64,000 nucleotides of DNA from Pectobacterium zantedeschiae (GCF_004137795.1 NZ_NWTM01000001.1:3072035-3136034); one strand, 5' to 3'. Positions 6,441 through 18,009 are shown, numbered from the stretch's first letter. Notes: generated by a model not told the origin, from the letters alone. Numbers and translations are program-made.

Positions 6441-7694
6441 TCACTTCTTGAACTCATACGGCACCACATACTCATCCCGATTGGCATCCAGATAATCCGC
6501 CCACCATTGCAGCATCAGCCTGCGTTCATCCAGATGTTCCGCTTTGTGGATATAGGCAGCACGGACGCCGTTGCGTTCCTGATGACTCATCTGGCGCTCT
6601 ACCGCATCCCGTGACCACTGACCGGATTCTACCAGTGCGCTACAGGCCATGGTGCGAAACCCATGCCCGCAAATCTCTGTAGTAGTGTCATAGCCCATGG
6701 TTCGTAATGCGTTGTTGACGGTGTTTTCACTCATCGGTTTGGTTGGCCGACGATCGCCGGGGAAGATCAGTTCATGAGCGCCGCTGATAGCCTTAATCTC
6801 TTCCAGCAGCGCTAAAGCCTGTCGGGATAATGGCACCAGATGTTCAGAGCGCATCTTTGCACCGCGCTGTGAGTGCTTCACACCAGGGATGGCTTCACGT
6901 TCAGCCGGTATCGTCCACATAGCGCGTTTAAAATCGATTTCCGGCCAGCGGGCAAAACGTAGCTCGCTGGAACGGATAAAAACGCACAGCGTGAGTTTTA
7001 ACGCCAGTCTGGTTAACGCCCGCCCTTTGTGGCGTTCTATCCGTGCCAGAAAATCCTGCAGCTTGTTCAGCTTCAACGCTGGTCGATGGGTGGCTTTTGG
7101 TGCGGCTATCGCCCCGGAGAGGTCTTGCGCGGGGTTGCGCTCTATCAGATCGTTTTGCACCGCGTAGCGCATAATATCGGTGACGCGCTGGCGCAGCCGT
7201 GACGCCAAATCAAGATGACCGTTCTGTTCGACGACTTTCAGCGGCTCCAGAAGGTCTTTAGTTTTCAGGTCAGCAATATGACGATGCCCGATAGCAGGCA
7301 GGAGATTTCGTTCCATATCGCGCCATACCCGTCCGGCGTGTGTTTCTGACCAGCGGTTTTGGCTAATGTTCCGGTGCCAGTCCTGCGCGACCTTCGCAAA
7401 AGTATTCAACGCCTCTTGCGCCTGCTCTTTCTCTTCTTCACGCTTTTCCGTTGGGTGGATACCCTCCAACAGCAGCAATCGTATCTCATCACGCTTCTCT
7501 CTGGCCTTCGCCAGCGAGATCAGCGGATAGGCACCGAATGCAATCCGGCTTTCCTTACCTTCAAAGCGATATTTGAGATACCAGCGCTTAGAGCCGTTAG
7601 GACTCACCAAAAGATACAGGCCATGCGCGTCCGCGAGCTTATAGGCTTTCTCGCGGGGCTTGGCGGTACGGGCAACAACGTCGGTCAGCGCCAT
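6441..7694 (-). CDS. P4-family tyrosine integrase
   Basis: A 417-residue integrase. It has an N-terminal DUF4102-type arm-binding domain (LADAHGLYLLV, WYLKYRFEGKE), a central core-binding domain and a C-terminal catalytic domain with FIRSSELRFARW (Arg), GHGFRTMA (His/Arg), MSHQER (His) and a tyrosine in AYIHKAEHLDERR. Members insert at tRNA 3' ends. This one lies 220 bases from the 3' end of tRNA-Leu(CAA), with its gene start facing the tRNA, the usual P4 arrangement. It should catalyse integration and excision of the element at that tRNA. The inverted repeats at 7697-7749 overlap its promoter region. Confidence 0.95.
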   Translation of the reverse strand: MALTDVVARTAKPREKAYKLADAHGLYLLVSPNGSKRWYLKYRFEGKESRIAFGAYPLISLAKAREKRDEIRLLLLEGIHPTEKREEEKEQAQEALNTFAKVAQDWHRNISQNRWSETHAGRVWRDMERNLLPAIGHRHIADLKTKDLLEPLKVVEQNGHLDLASRLRQRVTDIMRYAVQNDLIERNPAQDLSGAIAAPKATHRPALKLNKLQDFLARIERHKGRALTRLALKLTLCVFIRSSELRFARWPEIDFKRAMWTIPAEREAIPGVKHSQRGAKMRSEHLVPLSRQALALLEEIKAISGAHELIFPGDRRPTKPMSENTVNNALRTMGYDTTTEICGHGFRTMACSALVESGQWSRDAVERQMSHQERNGVRAAYIHKAEHLDERRLMLQWWADYLDANRDEYVVPYEFKK

Positions 7695-7696
7695 AA

Positions 7697-7749
7697 TTTG
7701 GGGGTCAACTCATAATCGAAGTGAATTGACCCTCATCTTGACCCCCAAA
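7697..7749. promoter_or_regulatory. Perfect 12-bp inverted repeats upstream of the integrase
   Basis: TTTGGGGGTCAA (7697-7708) and TTGACCCCCAAA (7738-7749) are exact reverse complements 29 bases apart. A partial third copy, TTGACCC, lies at 7726-7732. They start three bases upstream of the integrase ATG and lie between it and the tRNA. They could be arm-type integrase sites or an operator for AlpA or the integrase itself. Confidence 0.5.
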
Positions 7750-7876
7750 TCATCTGGATGTCAATGGACGAAGAAAGACCACTGTGGAGAAAACAGACAA
7801 AATAGCGGAGATGGAAATGAAATTAAAATCTTTATTTTACAGATAGATATGGACATTACTGGACGATTTTGGACAT

Positions 7877-7900
7877 AAAAAAAGCCACCCTGAGGTGACT
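7877..7900 (-). terminator. Rho-independent terminator of the tRNA-Leu transcript
   Basis: On the minus strand AGTCACC pairs with GGTGGCT (one G-U pair) and a run of seven T follows. It starts about 15 bases past the encoded CCA end of the tRNA. Confidence 0.75.
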
Positions 7901-7914
7901 TGATTTTCATACTA

Positions 7915-7935
7915 TGGTGCCGAAGGCCGGACTCG
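7915..7935 (-). other. Probable attachment site (3' end of tRNA-Leu)
   Basis: P4-type integrases recombine within tRNA 3' ends, so the crossover should lie in this T-arm/acceptor segment. I found no second copy of it between 1 and 6440, so the other junction lies beyond the left edge. Confidence 0.5.
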
Positions 7936-7999
7936 AACCGGCACGTATTTCTACGGTTGATTTTGAATCAACTGCGTCTACCGATTTCGCCACTTCGGC
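7915..7999 (-). tRNA. leuX: tRNA-Leu, anticodon CAA (leuX type)
   Basis: The 85-base minus-strand gene begins GCCGAAGTGGCGAAATCGG, has the anticodon stem-loop TTGATTCAAAATCAA (anticodon CAA), a long variable arm as in leucine tRNAs, GGTTCGAGTCC as T arm and an encoded CCA. It matches E. coli leuX as I recall it. Its 3' end is the probable integration site of the adjacent element, which preserved the tRNA. Confidence 0.97.
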
Positions 8000-8163
8000 A
8001 CAGAAGTAGTATGCGGAAAACGGGTGCATTATACCGTTTGACGGCCCACGCGCAACGTTAATCCACTCAGTGATCGGTTAAGTGCTGAAAAAATCATCTT
8101 TAGCAACGCGTTACGGCCATTTTGCATTCAATGTTGTGTGATATGAACGTTGTCACGAACAAC

Positions 8164-8200
8164 AAAAAAGCGCCGAGGATTACTCCATCCGGCGCTTTTT
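8164..8200 (-). terminator. Terminator after lptG
   Basis: AGCGCCG and CGGCGCT arms are flanked by A6 and T5 runs, giving a bidirectional Rho-independent terminator between lptG and the tRNA gene. Confidence 0.85.
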
Positions 8201-8215
8201 AAGACTCGTTGAGTT

Positions 8216-9292
8216 CTATCGGCGTTTCAGCAGGAGTGCCACACTGATGAACAAGAACACCGAGCTAGGCAAGATAGCGCCCAGGATAGGTGGGATGCCG
8301 TAAACCAGGCTGAGCGGACGGAAAATCTCATTCAGCAGATAGAATAGGAAACCGAAGCTGATACCTATCACGATGCGTGACCCCGCCGATACACTGCGCA
8401 ACGGGCCGAAAATGAACGAGACCGCCATGAGCATCATGACCGCCACCGAGACTGGCGCAAAGATTTTGCTCCACATATTCAGCTGGTAGCGATTCGATTC
8501 CTGTCCGCTTTGCTTCAGGTATTTGGCGTAATTATGTAGCCCACGGATTGATAACGCGTCAGGCTCCAGCGCTACCACGCCCAGCTTGTCCGGCGTCAGG
8601 TTGGTTTTCCATTCGCCGCTGAGCGTCTGGCTACCACCAATCTGTTTGCCATCGCTCAAATCGGATTCATCAACCTGCGAGAGTCTCCAGACATTTCTGT
8701 CATCCTCAAACTCGGCGGAGGCCGCATAGCGTACGGATAGCAGCTTGTTCTGATCGTCGAAGTGGTAGATGTTGACGCCAGACAGCTCTTTATCGCCCGC
8801 TACCCGTTCGATATAGATAAAGTCATTGCCGTCTTTTGCCCACAGTCCGCCCTGCGTCGAGATCATCGATCCGCCGGAGATCATCTGAGAACGATAGTTA
8901 CGGGCCATCTGCTCCCCTTGCGGAGAAACCCACTCGCCAATCGCCATTGTCAGCAACACCAGCGGGATCGCCGTTTTCATCACGGCAGTCGCAATCTGTA
9001 AACGGGTAAAACCAGAAGCCTGCATCACTACCAGTTCACTGCGGGTCGCAAGCTGGCCCAGCCCAAGCAACGCCCCGAGTAGCGCCGCCATCGGAAAGAA
9101 AATCTCAATATCTTTAGGTACGCTGAGCAGCGTGTAGAGCCCCGCGCCCAGCGCAGAATATTCACCCTGCCCGACTTTACGCAACTGGTCGACAAACTTG
9201 ATGATGCCAGAGAGCGACACCAGCATGAACAGCGTCGTCATGATAGTGGTAAAAATCGTTTTACCGATATAGCGGTCTAATACACCAAACAT
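8216..9292 (-). CDS. lptG: LPS export ABC transporter permease LptG
   Basis: A 358-residue inner-membrane subunit of the LptB2FG complex, which extracts lipopolysaccharide from the inner membrane and passes it to the LptC-LptA-LptD bridge. Three N-terminal membrane segments (starting MFGVLDRYIGKTIF), a periplasmic jellyroll of ~150 residues and three C-terminal membrane segments are visible. The length is as in E. coli. Its ATG shares a base with the lptF stop (TGATG), so translation is coupled. The two genes diverge from pepA. Confidence 0.97.
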   Translation of the reverse strand: MFGVLDRYIGKTIFTTIMTTLFMLVSLSGIIKFVDQLRKVGQGEYSALGAGLYTLLSVPKDIEIFFPMAALLGALLGLGQLATRSELVVMQASGFTRLQIATAVMKTAIPLVLLTMAIGEWVSPQGEQMARNYRSQMISGGSMISTQGGLWAKDGNDFIYIERVAGDKELSGVNIYHFDDQNKLLSVRYAASAEFEDDRNVWRLSQVDESDLSDGKQIGGSQTLSGEWKTNLTPDKLGVVALEPDALSIRGLHNYAKYLKQSGQESNRYQLNMWSKIFAPVSVAVMMLMAVSFIFGPLRSVSAGSRIVIGISFGFLFYLLNEIFRPLSLVYGIPPILGAILPSSVFLFISVALLLKRR

Positions 9293-10407
9293 CAGACCGC
9301 TCCTTGTGTTTTAAGCGTACCAGGCTTCAAGCGGGCGCGCATTTTGCGCATCGGCACGGTATCCCATAGGTTAAGCATGACCGCGATACCGAAGTACATC
9401 AGGTTGGTCAACCAGACCCACACCATCGGATCGATTTTGCCTTTACTGGCGTTAGAACGCAGCGAACTTTGCAGCAGGAAGAAAATCAGATACAGCAGCA
9501 TCGCAGGCAGCATGCTCAGCACCCTGCCCTGACGTGGGTTCACCACACTCAGCGGCACCACCATCAACGCCATGATCATCACCGAAATAATCAGCGTTAG
9601 CCGCCAGTGTAACTCTGCGCGCGCATCGTGCGCATCAGAACCCCAGAGGGTTCGCATATCCATTTGCTGCACGTCACTATTATTTAGCGTCACGGCCTGG
9701 TGACCAATCACGGCCTGATAGTTGGTGAAATTAGTAATACGGAAGTCTCGCAACAATGCTGTGCCTTCGTAACGCGATCCGTTATCCAAGGTCACGACCT
9801 GAGCACCGTCTTCATTTTGCGTGATATGACCGCGATCGGCCACAACGACGGAAGGCCGGGCGTTACCGCTGGGGCGTAACTGTGCCAGAAAGACGTGCTG
9901 AAACTCCGATCCTTTGACATTACCGACAAACAGCACCGAGTTTCCGCCCTGTGCAGACTGGAACTGCCCCTCTACCAGAGCCGCCATACCGGGGTTTGCC
10001 TTCGCCTCCGCCAGTACTTCTTCCTGATGTCGGGACGACCACGGACTGAGCCACATGACGTTAATGGTTGCGATGATAGCAGTGAACACAGCCAAGACCA
10101 GCGCGGCTTTCAGCAAGACGCGTTTGCCCAGCCCACAGGCGTGCATGACGGTGATCTCGCTTTCTGAATAGAGGCGACCAAACGTCATCAATACGCCAAG
10201 AAACAGACTTAATGGCAGGATGAGCTGCACCATCTCTGGCACACCTAATCCCAACAGGGAGATAACCAAATTTGTCGGGATTTCACCATCAACAGCGGCG
10301 CCCAGTATCCGTACTAATTTCTGGCAAAAGAAAATCAGTAACAGAATGAAAAGGATCGCCAGTTGGCTCTTAAAGGTTTCCCGTACCAGATATCGAATGA
10401 TGATCAC
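9292..10407 (-). CDS. lptF: LPS export ABC transporter permease LptF
   Basis: A 371-residue partner of LptG in the LptB2FG lipopolysaccharide exporter. It begins MIIIRYLVRETFKSQ and has the same 3 + 3 membrane-segment plan around a periplasmic jellyroll domain. It is the first gene of the lptF-lptG operon. The 282-base gap to pepA holds the divergent promoters; no specific operator was identified there. Confidence 0.97.
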   Translation of the reverse strand: MIIIRYLVRETFKSQLAILFILLLIFFCQKLVRILGAAVDGEIPTNLVISLLGLGVPEMVQLILPLSLFLGVLMTFGRLYSESEITVMHACGLGKRVLLKAALVLAVFTAIIATINVMWLSPWSSRHQEEVLAEAKANPGMAALVEGQFQSAQGGNSVLFVGNVKGSEFQHVFLAQLRPSGNARPSVVVADRGHITQNEDGAQVVTLDNGSRYEGTALLRDFRITNFTNYQAVIGHQAVTLNNSDVQQMDMRTLWGSDAHDARAELHWRLTLIISVMIMALMVVPLSVVNPRQGRVLSMLPAMLLYLIFFLLQSSLRSNASKGKIDPMVWVWLTNLMYFGIAVMLNLWDTVPMRKMRARLKPGTLKTQGAV

Positions 10408-10674
10408 GCTTAATTACGCCTGTGAAAACTTGTCTTTTTGCAGGAAAATCGATAGTTTCTTCGCTAACGCGCCATTTATACTCATTTTTGGCAGCCCTCA
10501 TAGCTAAAACGGTATTACAACACACTGCGTTTGAACTGTTGTATCAGAACCTGCTTATAGTCACCAAAACAGGCTCGTTACGTCGTTAAGATTAACACAG
10601 GTTATGTTAACGCAACGGCGGGAAAGTATTACGGAGTGTCACATTCTAGCCGTTGCCCCCGCCTTTGTCTTTAA

Positions 10675-12201
<1,527 letters not shown>

Positions 12202-12328
12202 GGCTTTTGCGTCAACGGCGATGACCAAAGCCAGCGATTGCCTTATCCTTATCAAGCAATTGTCGTCTTATGGGCCGGACTTCCGGCCCTTATCACTTTC
12301 TGGCTCTTAGCAATCAATAGTGTAAACA

Positions 12329-12778
12329 ATGAAAAACGCAACGTTCTATCTTCTCGAACACGACAGCAAAAGCGGTGAGCTCAGCGCCCATGAGGCACTG
12401 GCATGCGATCTGGCGGCAGAACGTTGGCGAGCAGGAAAGCGCGTGCTGATTGCCTGCGAAGACGAGCAGCAGGCCATTAGGCTGGACGAAGCATTATGGC
12501 AGCGCGATCCCAATGCGTTCGTCCCGCATAATCTGGCAGGCGAAGGGCCGCGTCACGGCGCGCCAGTCGAACTGGCATGGCCACAGCGGCGTGGTAATGC
12601 ACCACGCGACCTGCTAATCAGCCTATTGCCGCAGTTCGCAGATTTTGCCACCGCTTTCCATGAAGTGATAGACTTTGTCCCTTACGAAGAATCCCTGAAA
12701 CAGTTGGCGCGCGACCGCTATAAAACCTATCGCAGCGTCGGCTTCCAATTGACCACGGCTACGCCGCCAACTCACTGA
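12329..12778 (+). CDS. holC: DNA polymerase III chi subunit HolC
   Basis: A 149-residue chi subunit, which with psi connects the clamp loader to SSB-coated lagging-strand template. It begins MKNATFYLLEHD and contains VLIACEDEQQA, LWQRDPNAFVPH and DFVPYEESLKQLARDRYK, typical of HolC. It lies between pepA and valS; the valS start follows 12 bases after its stop, so the two are probably cotranscribed. Confidence 0.97.
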   Translation: MKNATFYLLEHDSKSGELSAHEALACDLAAERWRAGKRVLIACEDEQQAIRLDEALWQRDPNAFVPHNLAGEGPRHGAPVELAWPQRRGNAPRDLLISLLPQFADFATAFHEVIDFVPYEESLKQLARDRYKTYRSVGFQLTTATPPTH

Positions 12779-12790
12779 ATTTTGAGCACA

Positions 12791-15646
12791 ATGGAAACGA
12801 AATATAACCCGCAAGATATCGAGCAGCCGCTCTACGAACACTGGGAAAAGCAAGGCTACTTCAAGCCGCACGGCGACACGAGTAAAGAAAGCTTCAGCAT
12901 CATGATCCCGCCGCCCAACGTTACTGGCAGCTTGCATATGGGTCATGCTTTCCAGCAAACCATTATGGATACGTTGATCCGCTATCAGCGTATGCAGGGC
13001 AAAAATACCCTGTGGCAGGCGGGCACCGACCACGCCGGTATCGCCACGCAGATGGTGGTTGAGCGTAAGATCGCCGCAGAAGAAGGTAAAACTCGCCACG
13101 ATTATGGCCGCGAGGCGTTTATCGACAAAATCTGGCAGTGGAAAGGCGAATCCGGTGGCAACATCACCAATCAGATGCGTCGTCTGGGCAACTCCGTTGA
13201 CTGGGAGCGCGAGCGCTTCACCATGGATGAAGGCCTGTCCAACGCGGTGAAAGAAGTTTTCGTCCGTTTGTATAAAGAAGACCTGATTTACCGCGGCAAA
13301 CGTCTGGTGAACTGGGATCCGAAACTGCGCACCGCAATTTCAGATCTGGAAGTAGAAAACCGTGAAGTAAAAGGGTCCATGTGGCACCTGCGTTATCCGC
13401 TGGCTGATGGCGTCAAAACCGCCGAAGGGAAAGACTATCTAGTCGTTGCCACTACCCGCCCGGAAACCATGCTGGGTGATACTGGCGTTGCCGTTAACCC
13501 GGAAGATCCGCGTTATAAAGATCTGATCGGCAAGGACGTGATCCTGCCGCTGATTGGCCGTCGTATTCCAATCGTTGGTGACGAACATGCCGACATGGAA
13601 AAAGGCACCGGCTGCGTGAAGATCACGCCAGCCCACGACTTCAACGACTACGAAGTCGGTAAACGCCACCAGTTAACGATGGTAAACATTCTGACGTTCG
13701 ATGGTGATATCCGCCAGAGTGCTGAAATTTTTGATACCAATGGCGAAGCCAGCACAGCTTACAGCAGCGAAATCCCAGAAGCCTTCCAGGGTCTGGAGCG
13801 TTTTGCCGCGCGTAAAGCGCTCGTCGCCGCATTCGATGAACTCGGCCTGCTGGAAGAGATCAAAGCGCACGATCTGACCGTTCCTTACGGCGACCGTGGT
13901 GGCGTCGTCATTGAACCTATGCTGACCGATCAGTGGTACGTGCGTGCTGCCGTGCTGGCTAAACCTGCGGTGGAAGCTGTGGAAGATGGCCGCATCCAGT
14001 TCGTGCCAAAACAGTATGAAAACATGTACTTCAGTTGGATGCGTGACATCCAGGACTGGTGTATCTCCCGTCAGCTATGGTGGGGTCACCGCATCCCAGC
14101 CTGGTACGATGCCAATGGCAACGTCTACGTCGGTCGTACCGAAGCGGAAGTACGCAGTGAAAACAACCTCGCTGATGATGTCGTTCTGAATCAGGACGAG
14201 GACGTGCTGGACACCTGGTTCTCATCCGGCCTGTGGACGTTCTCTACGTTAGGTTGGCCAGAACAAACACCCGATCTGAAAGCGTTCCACCCAAGCAGTG
14301 TGATGGTGAGCGGCTTCGACATCATCTTCTTCTGGATTGCCCGCATGATCATGCTAACCATGCACTTCATCAAAGATGAAGACGGCAAACCGCAGGTGCC
14401 ATTCCACACCGTCTACATGACTGGCCTGATCCGTGATGAAGAAGGTCAGAAGATGTCCAAATCCAAAGGGAACGTGATCGACCCGCTGGATATGGTAGAC
14501 GGCATCTCGCTGGAGGCATTGCTGGAGAAACGTACCGGCAACATGATGCAGCCGCAACTGGCAGAAAAAATCCGCAAGCGCACCGAGAAGCAATTCCCGA
14601 ACGGCATCGAGCCCCACGGTACAGATGCCCTACGCTTCACGCTGGCGGCGCTAGCCTCAACGGGTCGCGACATCAACTGGGATATGAAGCGTCTGGAGGG
14701 TTACCGCAACTTCTGTAACAAGCTGTGGAACGCTAGCCGCTTTGTGCTGATGAACACCGAAGATCAGGATTGCGGTTTTGGTGCAGGTGAAAAAGTGCTG
14801 TCGCTGGCTGACCGTTGGATTCTGGCGGAATTCAACCGTACGGTGAAAGCCTACCGCGATGCACTGGACGGTTATCGCTTTGATATTGCGGCCAACATTC
14901 TGTACGAGTTCACCTGGAACCAGTTCTGCGACTGGTATCTGGAGCTGACGAAACCCGTGATGAACGGTGGTTCAGAAGCGGAGCTACGCGGTACGCGCCA
15001 CACGCTGGTTACCGTACTAGAAGCGTTGCTGCGTCTGGCACATCCGATTATTCCGTTCATTACCGAAACCATCTGGCTACGCGTTAAAGCGCTGAAAGGC
15101 ATTAGCGCCGACACGATCATGTTGCAGCCATTCCCTGAATTCGATGCCGCGCAGGAAGATACGCTGGCACTGAACGATCTGGAGTGGATCAAGCAGGCCA
15201 TCATCGCTGTGCGTAACATCCGTGCGGAAATGAACATCGCACCGGGCAAACCGCTGGACGTCTTGCTGCGTGATGCCACTGCTGAATCACAGCGTCGTGT
15301 GGAAGAGAACCGTAGCTTTATTCAAACGCTGGCGCGTCTGGAAAGCATTACGCTGCTGCCAGCGGGTGATAAAGGCCCGGTTTCCGTCACTAAGCTTATC
15401 GATGGCGCCGAGCTGTTGATCCCAATGGCAGGCCTGATCGACAAAGCAGCAGAGCTGGATCGTCTGGCGAAAGAAGTGGCAAAACTCGAAGCAGAGATTG
15501 AGCGCATCGCGAGCAAGCTGTCTAACGAAGGCTTTGTGGCACGAGCACCGGAAGCGGTCGTTGCCAAAGAGCGTGAGAAGATGGACGGCTACGCTGTAGC
15601 GAAAACCAAACTGCTGGAGCAGCAAGCAGTCATCGCGGCGCTGTAA
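12791..15646 (+). CDS. valS: Valyl-tRNA synthetase
   Basis: A 951-residue class Ia aminoacyl-tRNA synthetase that charges tRNA-Val and edits threonine. HMGH (in [12 protein letters not shown]), the editing domain with [30 protein letters not shown] and a C-terminal coiled-coil tRNA arm are all present. I start at ATG 12791 (METKYNPQD), which gives the E. coli length; an in-frame TTG at 12782 would add three residues. It is followed by a strong terminator. Confidence 0.98.
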   Translation: METKYNPQDIEQPLYEHWEKQGYFKPHGDTSKESFSIMIPPPNVTGSLHMGHAFQQTIMDTLIRYQRMQGKNTLWQAGTDHAGIATQMVVERKIAAEEGKTRHDYGREAFIDKIWQWKGESGGNITNQMRRLGNSVDWERERFTMDEGLSNAVKEVFVRLYKEDLIYRGKRLVNWDPKLRTAISDLEVENREVKGSMWHLRYPLADGVKTAEGKDYLVVATTRPETMLGDTGVAVNPEDPRYKDLIGKDVILPLIGRRIPIVGDEHADMEKGTGCVKITPAHDFNDYEVGKRHQLTMVNILTFDGDIRQSAEIFDTNGEASTAYSSEIPEAFQGLERFAARKALVAAFDELGLLEEIKAHDLTVPYGDRGGVVIEPMLTDQWYVRAAVLAKPAVEAVEDGRIQFVPKQYENMYFSWMRDIQDWCISRQLWWGHRIPAWYDANGNVYVGRTEAEVRSENNLADDVVLNQDEDVLDTWFSSGLWTFSTLGWPEQTPDLKAFHPSSVMVSGFDIIFFWIARMIMLTMHFIKDEDGKPQVPFHTVYMTGLIRDEEGQKMSKSKGNVIDPLDMVDGISLEALLEKRTGNMMQPQLAEKIRKRTEKQFPNGIEPHGTDALRFTLAALASTGRDINWDMKRLEGYRNFCNKLWNASRFVLMNTEDQDCGFGAGEKVLSLADRWILAEFNRTVKAYRDALDGYRFDIAANILYEFTWNQFCDWYLELTKPVMNGGSEAELRGTRHTLVTVLEALLRLAHPIIPFITETIWLRVKALKGISADTIMLQPFPEFDAAQEDTLALNDLEWIKQAIIAVRNIRAEMNIAPGKPLDVLLRDATAESQRRVEENRSFIQTLARLESITLLPAGDKGPVSVTKLIDGAELLIPMAGLIDKAAELDRLAKEVAKLEAEIERIASKLSNEGFVARAPEAVVAKEREKMDGYAVAKTKLLEQQAVIAAL

Positions 15647-15682
15647 CGCTAACCGATTCTCTAGCAAGAGTATGATCAGTAC

Positions 15683-15715
15683 AAAAGCCTCGTTGCAAAA
15701 CGGGGCTTTTTATTT
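15683..15715 (+). terminator. Terminator after valS
   Basis: AAAAGCCTCGTT (15683-15694) pairs with AACGGGGCTTTT (15699-15710), with one G-U pair, followed by TATTTTATT. This is a canonical Rho-independent terminator separating valS from kptA. Confidence 0.9.
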
Positions 15716-15751
15716 TATTCGCTTCACACAATACATGGAGGGAGTAACACA

Positions 15752-16312
15752 GTGGACAACACGAATCATGCTGAGGTCAGCAAGTTTCTTAGCTACGTCT
15801 TACGTCACAAGCCCGAAGCCATTGGATTAACGCTGAGCAGCGACGGCTGGGCAAGTATGGCTGAACTGATCAGCGGCGCGGCAAAAGAGGGACGCCTTCT
15901 TACCAGAGAAGTGATTCAGTCTGTCGTTGATAACAGTGATAAAAAGCGTTTTTCTATTTCGCCGGATGGTTTGTCGATCCGCGCTGCGCAGGGGCACTCG
16001 TCATCGCAGGTCGATATGTGTTACGAGCCTAAAGTTCCGCCCGCATTTCTTTACCACGGCACAGCAACTCGTTTTGTCGACTCGATAAACCAGCAGGGTT
16101 TGCTTTCCGGTTCACGTCAGTACGTGCACTTATCTGCCGATCCAGCAACAGCGATAAGCGTTGGGCAACGGCATGGCAAGCCCGTGGTATTAAAAATAAA
16201 AGCGCGGGACATGCATCAACAGGGGATTATTTTTTATCAGGCGGATAACGGCGTCTGGCTAACGCTAGCGGTTCCCGTGCCGTTTATCGATTTTACGTCA
16301 TGTATTCATTGA
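15752..16312 (+). CDS. kptA: RNA 2'-phosphotransferase (Tpt1/KptA)
   Basis: A 186-residue enzyme of the Tpt1/KptA family, which removes a splice-junction 2'-phosphate from RNA by transferring it to NAD+. The N-terminal winged helix (SKFLSYVLRHKPEAIGL) and the ADP-ribosyltransferase-like half with RAAQGHS, LYHGT and YVHLSADP carry the conserved Arg/His/Arg positions. The start is GTG at 15752, preceded by GGAGGGAG. No RNA ligase or other RNA-repair gene lies nearby, as is common in bacteria. It is convergent with the chemoreceptor gene; a 13-bp-arm hairpin (16330-16371) lies between them. Confidence 0.93.
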   Translation: MDNTNHAEVSKFLSYVLRHKPEAIGLTLSSDGWASMAELISGAAKEGRLLTREVIQSVVDNSDKKRFSISPDGLSIRAAQGHSSSQVDMCYEPKVPPAFLYHGTATRFVDSINQQGLLSGSRQYVHLSADPATAISVGQRHGKPVVLKIKARDMHQQGIIFYQADNGVWLTLAVPVPFIDFTSCIH

Positions 16313-16329
16313 TGAATGCGTGCATGAGT

Positions 16330-16371
16330 CGCCTGTCTTCGCTGCCCAAATAGCCTCGGCGAAAACAGGCG
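16330..16371. terminator. Hairpin between convergent kptA and chemoreceptor genes
   Basis: Thirteen-base arms (CGCCTGTCTTCGC and GCGAAAACAGGCG, one mismatch) around a 16-base loop. There is no poly-U run, so intrinsic termination is uncertain. Confidence 0.45.
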
Positions 16372-16389
16372 CTGGAGATCAATTAATGA

Positions 16390-18009
16390 TTAGCGGGAAT
16401 CGGCCAGTGCAATATTCTGACGCAAACCGGGCAGCACGTTGCCCATTTCCATATTTTCTCTTGCGATCTGGAAACGGGAAACGGACTGTTGCAGGTTGAT
16501 AACCTGTTCCTGAAGCGCATTCGCTGAAGTCGCCACTTCTGATACCAGTGACGCATTCTGCTGAGTCACACCATCCATCTGATTGATGGCGATATTAATC
16601 TGCGAAATACCGCGACTCTGTTCGCTGGAAGCCAGCGTGATCTCATCCATGATATCGACCACTTTTTTCACATCCATCAGCACTTCGTCCATGGTGTTAC
16701 CAGCGACTTCAACCAGCCCCGCACCCTTTTCAATACGGCCGAGAGAATCATCAATCATGGTGCCGATCTCTTTTGCTGCCGTCGCACTGCGCGCAGCCAG
16801 CATCCGTACTTCGGAGGCAACGACCGCAAAGCCTTTACCGTATTGGCCCGCACGCGCAGATTCCACCGCAGCATTCAGCGCCAGCAGGTTCGTCTGGAAG
16901 GCAATGCCGTCGATCACTCCAACAATGTCGGAGATCTTGGCAGAACTCATCTTAATAGAACGCATGGTATCAACCACTTCGGAGACAACATTCCCGCCGC
17001 GAGATGCTGAGTCAGAAGCCTTCTGCGCCAACTGATTAGCCTTACGTGTGTTGTCTTCGTTATTTTTCACCGTCGACATGATCTGTTCCATGCTTGAAGC
17101 GGTTTCATCCAACGAGGCCGCTTGCTGTTCGGTACGGCTGGAGAGATCGATATTGCCGGATGCGATTTCCTCGACACCGATGCTGATCGCATCAGTTCCG
17201 TTACGCACCACACGCACCATATTTTCCAGCCCATCACGCATGCGCTGAACCGCAGCGAACAACTGAGCAATTTCATTTTTCCCACTGCTATCAATCTGCG
17301 CGCGTAGGTCACCTTCCGCGATGCGATCAAAGACGGAAATAGCCTGATTCAAGGGTTTTACGATAAGGTTAGTCATCACAGACCAAGCCAGGGCAGCCAG
17401 CAACAACGCACAGGCAATCGCGGCGTACAGGATGGTTTCCATGAGTTCCACACGCCCATTCGAATCCGCGTAGGCTTCATCAATGCTCTTCAGCTTGAAG
17501 GCAACCAGCGCTTTAGAAGATTTATCAAACGCGGCATACAGCACTGTCGATTTTCCTGCACGCTGGCGGTATTCATCCAAATTCCCAGCGTTAAGCGCTG
17601 CAAATGCCGGATCGATAAACTCTTGCATCAGCGTATTACGCTTCTCGGCCATGTCGGAAGAAATCACTTTTTCCTCTTCAGACTGTGGATATTTCAGGTA
17701 TTCCTGCCATTTCTCGCTGGCACCATCGACCTTGCCTCTGGCACGTCCCAGTGCGACTTTAGCGGCCTCGACATCCCCTTTCCCCATTAATGATTCGTAC
17801 AGACGTAAATCTAACCGACCACGCAACAGCAGTTCGGAGCTGTCATTCAGCGCCACCAGCCCTGGCAGTACTTCCATATCGACGCGAGCAAATGATTTAT
17901 TCCCTGACTGAACGGCAATTAGCCCCAAAACGCCGACAAACAGCAGTAACGCCGCTAACGAGAACACCATCATGCTGAGTGCAGTACGGATCTTTATCTT
18001 ACGAAACAT
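16390..18009 (-). CDS. Methyl-accepting chemotaxis protein
   Basis: A 539-residue transmembrane chemoreceptor. The first membrane helix (about 11-33) is followed by a periplasmic four-helix-bundle sensor of ~155 residues, a second membrane helix near 192-212, a HAMP domain and a long coiled-coil signalling domain. The hairpin tip is IDGIAFQTNLLALNAAVESARAG, with VES where most receptors have VEA. It lacks the C-terminal NWE(T/S)F pentapeptide that tethers CheR/CheB in high-abundance receptors, so it probably relies on other receptors for adaptation. The ligand cannot be told from sequence. It stands alone between kptA and a hydrolase gene. Confidence 0.95.
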   Translation of the reverse strand: MFRKIKIRTALSMMVFSLAALLLFVGVLGLIAVQSGNKSFARVDMEVLPGLVALNDSSELLLRGRLDLRLYESLMGKGDVEAAKVALGRARGKVDGASEKWQEYLKYPQSEEEKVISSDMAEKRNTLMQEFIDPAFAALNAGNLDEYRQRAGKSTVLYAAFDKSSKALVAFKLKSIDEAYADSNGRVELMETILYAAIACALLLAALAWSVMTNLIVKPLNQAISVFDRIAEGDLRAQIDSSGKNEIAQLFAAVQRMRDGLENMVRVVRNGTDAISIGVEEIASGNIDLSSRTEQQAASLDETASSMEQIMSTVKNNEDNTRKANQLAQKASDSASRGGNVVSEVVDTMRSIKMSSAKISDIVGVIDGIAFQTNLLALNAAVESARAGQYGKGFAVVASEVRMLAARSATAAKEIGTMIDDSLGRIEKGAGLVEVAGNTMDEVLMDVKKVVDIMDEITLASSEQSRGISQINIAINQMDGVTQQNASLVSEVATSANALQEQVINLQQSVSRFQIARENMEMGNVLPGLRQNIALADSR

